A stretch of DNA of 64,000 nt from Ciona savignyi (Eukaryota; Chordata; Ascidiacea; Phlebobranchia; Cionidae), in the NCBI GenBank assembly GCA_000149265.1, contig CH003205.1, positions 424,228-488,227 on the forward strand, read 5' to 3'. Of the stretch, positions 55,252 to 64,000 are shown one piece after another; position 1 is the first letter of the stretch, and the number at the start of each line of letters is the position of its first letter. Below the pieces are notes generated by a model. The model saw nothing but the letters and a program-made list of their open reading frames with translations. It was not told the DNA's origin and did not search any database. The translations under genes and the position numbers were made by a program.

Positions 55252-58200
55252 GTATGTGTGTGTGTGTGGGGACATCTCGAGATTTTGTGTCGCTACATTA
55301 AGTTGCGAAGAAATGGTTTATGGGGATCTACAGCTTTGTTTTCGGCTGGTTAGTTTGGTTGGTTGGTGCGTCGGCCTTCAGTCGAATAATTGTATGATTG
55401 AAACTGGTCGCTTACTAGTCGGTGTGTGCTTCAACAAGGCACTTAAGTGACTTAGCTGATATCGCCTGAACCCAGTGGGTTGTACTAAAACATACTTAGA
55501 AATGTTTTTATAACAATACCCTTGTATGGACTGTATAATATGATAATGTCTTTCGTTTTTCTGACTCCACTATTCGATTATTCCATATTACCTCAGTGTC
55601 CATGCGTATATTGTAAGGATTAGAGCAATAATATACTTAATATAGTTCTTGGTCACCTGATTGCAAAGGAAAACCAACAGTTAACGTTTCTACAATCCAA
55701 CCAACCAACCACCAATGCTACCATACATCACCACTGTGTGTGTTGCGATATTGATTATAAGTTTGACTCCCATAGAAACCGGGACTGAAATGTCGTGAGG
55801 CGTCAGTGGACAGCGGCCACGCTACGATGACCACAACGTCAACCAACAACTACAGTCGGCAAGGCACGTTGCACCACCAGCCCAGCTTCACCGAGTCACG
55901 TCGTCAACCACCCAGAACCCGACCTCTGGTGGCGCTACCCCCGCACAAGTTGGAACCGGTGCTCGATGACGACTCGACGTGCGATGAACCCGAGAGACGT
56001 GACGTCGATTGCGTGAAGTCGGGCTTCGGTCGAACCGAGAACTCGGGTGACGCACGTCGGCAGTGGGCGAGCCGAGCACGAGATATGCCCGGCAACCGAC
56101 CTCCGATGTGGAGACAATCGGACGAACGTAGCGAACACGAGATGAGACATCAGCATGGCGACGGGCCGCCATGGCAACGAATGGAATCCTTCAGCTCGGA
56201 GCCGTTGCCATCGAAACCAAGAAGTTGCAAACCATCCTCGCGCCACGAGCGATTCCCGGGCAAATCTCGATCCAACTTGTCGGTGGAGAGCGGTTCTACT
56301 GGAAGCACTCGTCGCTACGGTAACCCACGTGCTCCACCATCTAATGACGTCACAGGGTATGACGAAGAAGGGAAATTCCCTGACGTGTCGACCATGAGGC
56401 CGGATGACTTGTTCTATCCACCGGGTGGCAGCTTCCAACCGTACCAAGCAAAGTACGAACCCGGTTGCTACAAATCGAACGTGAGTAACTACTCGCGCCC
56501 CCGCCACCCCCCATCGCCCCCCGTGCGCGATCACCCCGACGTGGAACCTCGCAGTCACCACGAGTCATCATCATCGTACAACTACAACGGGATCAACCGA
56601 TCCGCGTCGATGCAGAACGTCTCGCAATGCGAGGTGATCCGTCCCGCGGTCGACCGATCGTCACGCTCCGCTTCATCGAGAAGACACAAGGAGTCGATCA
56701 TGGATTCCGTGGACGAGTCCCAACGACATCACCCCCGGACTTACAACAACTACCCCACCTCCTCCACACGAGGGCGACCACCTGCGAGACACAGGACACC
56801 CGACACTGATGAATACAAATCCTCGAAACATGATTCACATAGCAGCGCGGGGGCTGGTCAGCGTGAAACGACGAGCTACGACAAATACAACTCATCCCAC
56901 GACCAGCGTTCCATGCATAAGGACAGAGCGATGGATTATTTCCCGAAACATGATCGTCGGCGAAATAACGATGCCAGTTGTACTGGAGAATCAACACAAC
57001 AACAAACACGAGAACCAACGAAACCCATGCAAGTAAGTGTTGCAGAATCATATATAATTAATGTTTGTATTGTGCCAGAAATAAGTATTACTTTTTAAAA
57101 AATGATATATTACTGTTTTCGTTGGTTTTTACTTATTCAAAAATGACCTTAACCGAAAATAATCATGCTTTTTGCAATATAGCCTTCCAATTAATATTTT
57201 ATTAATTACTAATGCATAAACATTATGGTTCCATGCTCAGTATTTATCTAACAATGTTCAATCGGAGCAGAGTGTGGTGAGCAAACCCCCCAAACCCCGT
57301 CAGCACAGCGTTCATTCTCATGCATCATCTGCTACGAAGCGATCCGATGCAAAACCACGGGAGCTCCCAAGTATCAACACTCGACGTCTGCGGATTATCC
57401 GACAGAAAGCAAAGAACTCCATGGTGAAATGCCTTTCCTCCATATCTCCATATCAAGCTATATCGGGCGTAATATGTCACAGCATGCTTGCTTTGTTGAG
57501 GGTTAGCTCCAAACTATGACATAGAAGGTTGCATGTTTAATCACCAATTAGTCATCTATGTTCTTGTGACACTTTGAAAACAGTGCTTATGAACAGGCCG
57601 GTGGTATTTATATGGTAGCTATATGCAACTAAAAGCAAAAAACTAGATTTTGAGAACAATTATCAACCACAGTACTTACAACTTGGATTTAGAATCAAAA
57701 TTAAAATCTGATTTTAATATGAGGGAATTCCGAATTATTTTTTGATTATAGGAATTCAAAATTAAATGCTTAAATTATTTCGAAGCAGCTTTTTTGCTTA
57801 CTCTAAAGTCATTTTCAGAGTGTTACGAATGGCCTATTCCGTATTCAAAAATAAATATTGATTCTACCATATAAAGTAAAGAATGCAATGTTACCACAAC
57901 AGTAACATTTAACGTCCCTCTAGTATGCAATGTTACCACAACGACAATATGAAACGAGTTGGTATTGCAGGTGAGCATACTATCGAGTGGGGAGGTTTGT
58001 TTGGAAATCGTCAACAGCAAAACAGGAAGTGACATCGTCACTGAAGTATTAAGGGTGTCGTGTGACGGGACTTCAATCAAGGTATTTCAATTTCCATTTG
58101 ATGGAATTTTTCTTGGTTATTTGTTAAATCTTGGTTGTTTGTTGAAGTAACATTTATATCTGATATATTATGCACGAGAAAACTTGTGGAAATAAAGTTT

Positions 58201-61200
58201 TCAAAATTATGACTATGCAAAATATTCTGTGACATCATAATGACCAAACTACTTCTAACTTCTGTTTCTAATGTTGTAACTAAGGTTAAGATATTAGAAT
58301 CGAATCTAATTGAATGCTGGTAAAAAGGTTAGAAGGATATTAGGATCATAATGCTTTGATGCAGCTTGTTTATGTGTTACTCCAGTGTAGAGTTAACAAT
58401 CGGGCAGATGAGAAAAGCTCCTCCGAAATGGGACATCGTAGGGTCATGTGGGTGATTACCAGATTCTATTGTACAGAGTGTCAGGTTCTAGCTGTTGCAG
58501 TGTGATAAAAATTGTGACGATATTTTTAAGTTTCAAGCAAAGCATAACAATCGAACCCCCCCAGGTGTACCCACCAAGCAGTACCAGCCAACACGGGTGC
58601 ATGTTGTCCAAACGACCACCCGAACCGCCACCAACCACTGTCACTTATGAGAAGACCAATCTACCTGACAAATACCACAATAAATACAAGTACTTAGCAA
58701 GGTAATTACATCAACTGTTCTACTGTGATATCTTTAGCAGACAACAGTTTAAACATGTTATATTTTATTTTATTTGAAATGCCAGTTGAATTTCACTGTA
58801 GTTTTATGCCATAACTTTTAAAAATCAACATTTGAAATCCATAGAAGTTGGCCTGGGACACAACATTTTTCCATGTTCTAACCATCCACTATTTAATAAT
58901 GATTAATTGCCAAGCAATTTCCACTTGTAACTGGTAATGACTTAAATGCATAAATACTTAATAACGCAGTCAGTGGCGTAAAGTACGGCCGTGCGGCCGT
59001 GCGTCGCACGGCCTAACGATTCAAAAAAATATAAAAATTATTCATATATAAATAGGGATGCACAATATAAAATCTCGAATCTTTTTAAGCAACTTTAATA
59101 AGCAATAGTTGGGATTTTAAAATTAAAAACATAAAATCGTGGTTGCTATTCATCGCTCAACAAAAATCGTTCCTTCAATTATGCCAACGTCAGCACAACG
59201 TCTCAGCATGCGTGCGACAATAGGTAAGCACGATTAGTATAGTTATCTTTTGCGTCACGCTTAAAGCGCGCGCACACACAAAGAAAGTAGGTCACTTTCC
59301 CCGCGCTAATCACGTGGTTTATTGCACCTTTAAATATGACGCAATTATTGGAAAGTTATGTAAAGACTAGACAGGCTTATTTTTGGAAATATTTATTCCA
59401 CTTTAACAACTATGTTTTTAATTAGCACAAAATATAAAATGTAAAATATTTAGTTCTTATTTTTGTTGAACTTATATTAATTAATTTAGCATACTTTTCA
59501 ATGAAAACTTAAGTTATGGGGGAATGTTAATTGAGTAAGTCCTAAATTTCTCTCTAACACTGTATAGAGGCATATTGCTAGTTCTCTACACTGAATTAAT
59601 ATTCATATACTTCCCGGTATCTTTTTTTTACGATCATTAAAATCCTTGCAGATCCGATCGCGATCTAAAACGCCGTCCATAAAACGATTATTTTCTCACG
59701 CGAAAATGCAAACTATGACAGAAATACAGTTCAAGTTTACAGCAATCGAACGATTAAAAAGTTATTTACACTTCTTAACTGCACAGATCAAGCTTAACCT
59801 GAAGTTTAACTTAAACATACAAAATTTTGAATTTTAATACGGTTTGTGGTAAGACGTATATAATATATATTTATTATTATAATCGATATATAGCGTATTG
59901 CGTATATATTTGATCGCATCTTCGCTGTGATTATACAAGGGAGGTTGCGTTTTAATATTATATGCTCCAATGAAACAACAAATTAAGAAACAACCAGACG
60001 CTTTTATCAGGTAGTTAAAAAATATTCCAAGCAAAAGTTTTATATTCGGTATCGAGTGTATTAATTACAGTTAGAAAAGCTAATCCGTATCTTTTAACTT
60101 TATTTATTAAGCAATCTTCCGCTTAGCGTGTACGAAAGGATAACTTGGCCTTGGTCCAACTTGCACCTTGCAGAAATGAGTAGACGTGTGTATCTTTTTG
60201 ATGACGTGCGAACGCTCGAAGCGCACGCTAATGATAAGAGAGAGTAATCTAATGTTTCTTTAGTATAAACCGTCTGTTATCAATTAAAAACATAAAGCGA
60301 AAATTGCGTTAAAACTTCTTTTACGCATTTCACACAATTAAAAATTTCAGGTTTAAAAATGTGATTTATTGTTGTTTGCATGAATTAGTTTTACAGTATG
60401 ATTAATAAGATCCCTCTACGGTACGTAATGCCCTATTGAATCTATGCCTGCCCTAACTAAATTAATGTTTAAACTACTTTTTAGTTACGCCTATAATTGC
60501 GGAGATCATTTGATTTTCCAGACGCAACATACACCTTTGGAGTGTTATATCTGTTTCACCACTTATTCCACGCGACTAACGAAAGTGCAATGGTTTACGT
60601 CGGGACGATTAAATTATTTTATAACTCGGTCCTTTGGCCGCAAACCGAACGATTATACCCTAACCGGAAGCTAAGGAATTTTTATAGGATCGGGTAGGTC
60701 GTCCGATCCCCGATCAAAGGTCGGATGACGACACCAGGTTCGGTGGTCTCACGTGAGCTAATGGGGGAATGACCTAAGAACGAAAGCGTTGTTTGACGAA
60801 CGAAAGCGTTGTTAAGTGTTTTATGTAATTACTAAGTTAGTTGAACTGCCGATGTGCGCTATAAAATTTACTTAGAGGTAGATAGTTTTAATATGCTACC
60901 GTCTACGTAGGAAAGTGTACCTGAAAAATTTTTTTCGCGCTCACGCGCGAAAGGGTTTACAATTCCTGCACGGCCTACAATAAGGACAACTTTACGCCTA
61001 TGAACGCAGTACTGCACGCTTCTCTACAAATATTTGGTTCCACAATCCTTCTTCTCCACCAGGTTTGTTCAATTAGTTCGATCAAAGACTCCCAAAGTGA
61101 CGTTGTTCACCCAGCAAGCCAAGTGCATGTTGATGGAGAATGCACCCGACCCTGATCTTGAAGCCTCGTTTTATAACGGTTCGTCATTTCAATCAGTGGT

Positions 61201-63415
61201 GTGTGTGAGTAGGGACGGGCAGAAGCCACTCATATGCATGTGTGTTATAATGTCTTATGAAGATAATGCGCTGAAGTAGACTTCTAGATTTGTTCTTAAG
61301 TAAAGCTAACAGTAGTATCATTTACATGCTTTATAGGTTCTATTGCCCCAAATCCTTACATGTTTCATATACACAATATTAATAAATGTAAGCAAACCAA
61401 CACATTTTGCATAACTACCTACATAGCATGAGAGACATCGCATAATTCGCATCAATTTAAATGCTGGTCATGTTATATTGTCACTCCCCCACATAACCCA
61501 CCATACTTTCAATAATCGGAAATTTTTTCGTCCTGAAACTTTTTTTTATAATGATATTTTTAATTTTTACCTGAAATTCTAAAATTCTATTTTTTTAATG
61601 ATAAATCTTTCTAACTGGTTCACTAACTGTGGGTTATTCTCTCAGGGTCCAAAGTCCAGCAAAGCAAGGGGAAAACCCTCATCATCGACGCAGTGGGCAA
61701 GCTGACCACACTGGACAATCGAGTCGTGCAACGATTCCCTCTCGACGATGGTTGCGAAGAAATCTCCAAGTTGTCACCCGAGCACAGGAATATGCTGAAT
61801 CATGCTCTCACCTCCCGTCAGAAGGCGCTGGACATCGAGTCAGCAATTTCGGTCGCAGAGGAGAATGGAGACAACGACTCGTCATATTTTCCAATCACAG
61901 TTTCAAGGTTTGTGACGATATTTGATGAACATGATTTCGATCCCGGTATTTTTAACATTTTAAGTCTCGCTCAGTTCTGTTACATTGTTATGAGCTCTAT
62001 TAGGTTGGTCTCCGAGGTGAAATACGAAATCAACACTTATTTTAACCCAATACACATGGCTGTGATCCAACTTTATCCCCGCAGACGCCCGAGCACCGAA
62101 TCCAACAAACCATCCACCAGCACCAAACACCACAAGGGGATTCCCCAGACCCCATCCAGGACCCCAGACCCCCCAAGCTCACCGCGGACCCCGGAGAGCC
62201 TCCCGACCCCCTCGATCGCCCCCACCACCTCCCCCAGCGCAGCACCCCCCATCCACTTCACCGAGTCGGTGTTATCGTATCGATCCACAGCCACCGCTAT
62301 GAGCAGATCAAGAACCGGGGGGAAACCCCCATCGATACCCTCACCCAAACAAGACAGAACCAGAGGTAATTCCCCGCAACAATTGAAACTAAATATCCTA
62401 TTGTGTCTCTTATAAATGAATCATTTCAATGTACTTTTGCATCATAACCAACGATTATCCAGTTTATATCAATAATTCAGGTTGCAATATTCGGTCGCAA
62501 TACCATGTTATGTAGCTTGTTTATGTAACCTCCGCCCCAGAACCAGCCTTCCACCCCCAACCCAACTATGAAAACTTAGTTTAACCCTGCTCTAAACACT
62601 ACTTTCAACCCCAGAACCAATGCTAACTCTAACTCTAAATTTAAAACTAACTCCAATGCCCTAAGCCCCTAATCTTTATTTTAGTGCGCAGTTTCCCTCC
62701 TTTTAGCTTTCCCTTAATAATTTCCCACCCCTACTCCCCCACAGGCCACACATTTGCCCCACTTGCGGATATCGACCAAATATCGAAGTCGCTCGATGTC
62801 CCCGGGGTGGGCAGGGCGTCCCACCTGTGCACGGGTGACATATGGGTCGTGTACCAGGATGGATCCCAGATCCTCATGCAATCTGCCACCACCACCGTGG
62901 TCTACGCCAACTCATCCGGTCGCAAGGAGAAGTGAGTGTTGTGTGATCCGTGTAGTGTGTTGTGAATGGGGAAGCGCACGGAGCATTAATACACTGTCCA
63001 TTGTCAATTAACCTTACGAAAGTGTAAGGGGCAATGTAGCCACGAATAATCGTTACCGGAGCCATTGCAGTGTGACCTTATATATTTGCTTGCAGATTGT
63101 TCTATTAAAACGCTAGCTATTGCCACTGAAATCTTATAGAATGCGTGCACATTTGGTAAGTAATTTCAAACCTGATTATATGGTTAGGATATGATATTCA
63201 TGTTTTTTTGCAATAGAACTAACTATCCAAAAGTCAACACATTTACATAGTTTCGATTGGGTAATTTCTCTCCCATAATTAAACCACTTCACAGATTCGG
63301 ACAATCAGCTCGTCTGCCCGACTATGTGAAGGAGAAACTATCAAGTCTCCCATCCATTGTGGAAATGTTAGTTCACGCGGCTCGGGACAGCCCAGTTTAT
63401 AATGGCTCCAGATGA
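51782..63415 (+). CDS. PLK4: PLK4 (SAK), polo-like kinase 4, 13 exons
   Basis: PLK4 is the Ser/Thr kinase that starts centriole duplication. Exons: 51782-52163, 52847-53048, 54293-54389, 55093-55251, 55800-57032, 57241-57423, 57971-58081, 58565-58701, 61063-61178, 61646-61907, 62085-62365, 62745-62931 and 63295-63415. They are in phase throughout, giving about 1,156 residues (human about 970; the extra length is the Ser/Arg/His-rich linker). The kinase domain has GRGAFA (34-39), Lys56, HRD (149-151), DFG (169-171) and [12 protein letters not shown]. After it come the DSGHAT degron, the cryptic polo box and polo box 3. The start is uncertain: Met at 51782 is used, Met at 51830 is equally possible. 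Exon 5 and 6 acceptors are chosen by phase and likeness. Confidence 0.92.
53105..53388 (+). mobile_element. SINE-B copy in PLK4 intron 2
   Basis: Nearly full length on the plus strand (gattagtctggtgtctaag head, core gtccttggggaaggcactt, end gataaacctgaatatcata). It starts about 57 bases after the exon 2 donor. Confidence 0.7.
53389..54292. other. Remainder of PLK4 intron 2
   Basis: No gene or named repeat recognised. The sequence is AT-rich with an unremarkable run up to the exon 3 acceptor. Confidence 0.4.
54617..54690 (+). other. tRNA-like segment in PLK4 intron 3
   Basis: Contains a tRNA-like A-box region (acaatggttagaacac) and a B box (ggtttgaatccc) at tRNA spacing. The outer arms (gcctgag against ctctcca) do not pair into an acceptor stem. 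It is best read as a SINE head or tRNA pseudogene, not a working tRNA gene. Confidence 0.4.
54852..55068 (+). mobile_element. SINE-B copy ending 24 bases before PLK4 exon 4
   Basis: Plus-strand SINE-B lacking the first part of its head (aagggttgcagattcgaaag, then cctgaacccagcggattaat and gataaacatgaatatcct). Its 3' end abuts the polypyrimidine tract and acceptor of exon 4 (starting 55093), so the branch point may lie in SINE-derived sequence. Confidence 0.65.
55337..55490 (+). mobile_element. SINE-B 5' fragment in PLK4 intron 4
   Basis: Diverged head and core (tggttggttggtgcgtcggc, gaaactggtcgcttactagt, cgcctgaacccagtgggtt). The 3' half is missing. Confidence 0.5.
55800..57032 (+). CDS. PLK4: PLK4 exon 5: phosphodegron and long basic linker
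   Basis: A single 1,233-base exon. It opens with [13 protein letters not shown], the DSGxxT beta-TrCP phosphodegron that PLK4 itself phosphorylates to trigger its own destruction (known for vertebrate and fly PLK4). With the start used here, the two degron residues are Ser285 and Thr289. The rest is a low-complexity Arg/Ser/His/Pro-rich stretch of about 395 residues, longer and more basic than the human linker and probably disordered. GC content is much higher than in the surrounding introns, which produces long antisense open frames that are not genes. Confidence 0.88.
57241..61907 (+). CDS. PLK4: PLK4 exons 6-10: cryptic polo box region
   Basis: Conserved blocks in order: [17 protein letters not shown] (exon 6), [13 protein letters not shown] and [15 protein letters not shown] (exons 7-8), [20 protein letters not shown] across exons 8-9, then [19 protein letters not shown] and the [15 protein letters not shown] helix (exons 9-10). 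These correspond to polo boxes 1 and 2, which dimerise and bind centriolar receptors (CEP152/CEP192 type in vertebrates). The hAT element at 58971-61002 lies in the intron between exons 8 and 9. Confidence 0.88.
58971..61002. mobile_element. 2,032-bp hAT-type non-autonomous transposon in PLK4 intron 8
   Basis: The perfect 8-bp duplication AACGCAGT flanks it (58963-58970 and 61003-61010). The ends are CAGTGGCGTAAAGT and the complement of CATAGGCGTAAAGT, matching at 12 of 14 positions. Eight-base duplications and CA(G/T)-GGCGTA ends are hAT hallmarks. The left end also holds a palindrome (ggccgtgcg/cgcacggcc near 58994-59012), and the word gcacggcc recurs near the right end. No transposase-like frame was seen; the longest frames inside are below 80 residues and unrecognised. 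It ends about 50 bases before the exon 9 acceptor. Confidence 0.8.
62085..63415 (+). CDS. PLK4: PLK4 exons 11-13: Pro/Ser linker and polo box 3
   Basis: Exon 11 (62085-62365) is a Pro/Ser/Thr-rich linker. Exon 12 (62745-62931) carries the first half of polo box 3 ([27 protein letters not shown]). Exon 13 (63295-63415) carries [19 protein letters not shown] and a final helix, ending at TGA 63413-63415. In other animals polo box 3 binds STIL/Ana2 and relieves autoinhibition. Confidence 0.88.
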
Positions 63416-63736
63416 TGACTCATCAATATGACTCATCAAAACACTTATGTTACTGCATGATATATATATATATATTGCTCGTTATAAAGAACTTTTTTTA
63501 GATGTTTTTAAAAGTGTGGTGTTTTGCAAGTGAAATGCTGCTAAAATCTTATTATTATTATTATTGCTGCTGTTTTAATATCTCAGTATATCTAGTACTA
63601 TGTAGCTGCTAATACTCTATCTGCTAAATCAATACAATTTGTTTCTTGAAATAACGTTTGTCTTTTTGTTGGTCTCAACCAAACAAAATATTAACAAAAC
63701 GGTTTTGAGACAATTTTAAATGATGCGTTAATCTAT

Positions 63737-63742
63737 AATAAA
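63737..63742 (+). terminator. Possible PLK4 poly(A) signal
   Basis: AATAAA about 320 bases after the PLK4 stop codon. A TA-dinucleotide run (63465-63476) and an ATT trinucleotide run (63550-63565) lie in the presumed 3' untranslated region. From 63743 to the window end nothing further was recognised. Confidence 0.4.
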
Positions 63743-64000
63743 CCATTTTGTCTTACACGTGTGGTCAGTAATTTCACTAAATGAGCTTATACACGATTAT
63801 ATGCTATAAAATCAAATCAAAAATGAAACACACGGTAACAGGAATGGCGTGTGTTGTGGGATCAGTGATTATACACAACTATTTAGTCGTCTGTAATAAT
63901 ACAGAGCCGTCTAACCGAATCATATTTCTAATAAATATTTTGTTGGATTATTGTAGTCGGTGTAGATTGTAAGGAAAGCTGTGACGGAAACTGCACTCCA

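Noticed and set aside
55935-56561. A 208-residue minus-strand open frame
   Set aside because: It lies antisense to PLK4 exon 5, whose GC-rich, Arg/Ser-biased codons keep the opposite strand open. No homology or splice context supports it.

Overview
The window looks like AT-rich, intron-rich genomic DNA from a small-genome animal. A tunicate of the Ciona type is the best guess. The case rests on a vertebrate-like PLK4, a STIMATE (TMEM110) orthologue, an extracellular protein built from tandem Cu-only superoxide dismutase (SOD) domains (an animal architecture), short genes with canonical GT-AG introns, and many small tRNA-derived SINEs. The species is inference; the gene calls come from reading translations across splice sites. 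A run of 100 N at 43815-43914 shows this is scaffolded draft assembly.

Layout. 1-9.1 kb is a repeat-rich zone: tandem copies of a tRNA-Ser-like SINE (called SINE-A here), a LINE reverse transcriptase remnant, a longer tRNA-derived SINE with a conserved core (SINE-B), and a decayed multi-exon gene of the CARF/MULE-derived/SWIM type, bracketed by an inverted repeat. 9.2-12.1 kb (minus) is a complete three-exon gene for a type II membrane protein with a Cys-rich module and an SGNH/PC-esterase-like catalytic domain. 12.8-17 kb holds a second LINE remnant and SINEs. 17.0-20.0 kb (plus) is STIMATE, with a one-base frameshift in its first recognisable exon. 21.9-22.9 kb is a 948-bp miniature DNA transposon.

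24.6-40.6 kb (minus) is the main gene of the window: about 22 exons encoding a signal peptide, six tandem SOD-like domains (two N-terminal ones without metal ligands, four with all four copper histidines and no zinc site) and a non-SOD C-terminal tail. It matches the animal class known as copper-only SOD-repeat proteins. 40.6-48.0 kb is largely intergenic with minisatellites and the assembly gap. 48.0-49.1 kb (plus) is an intronless sorbitol dehydrogenase with one extra C, either a retrocopy or an assembly error. 51.8-63.4 kb (plus) is a 13-exon PLK4 (centriole duplication kinase) with kinase domain, DSGHAT phosphodegron, cryptic polo box and third polo box. Its introns hold SINE-B copies and a 2,032-bp hAT-type element with a perfect 8-bp target duplication.

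The genes do not form an operon-like unit; each is a separate eukaryotic transcription unit. Many exon joins were checked by reading-phase arithmetic, which agrees throughout PLK4, the SGNH gene and SOD exons 1-21. Exceptions are the frameshifts in STIMATE, SORD and the SWIM gene, and one unresolved junction near the 3' end of the SOD-repeat gene.
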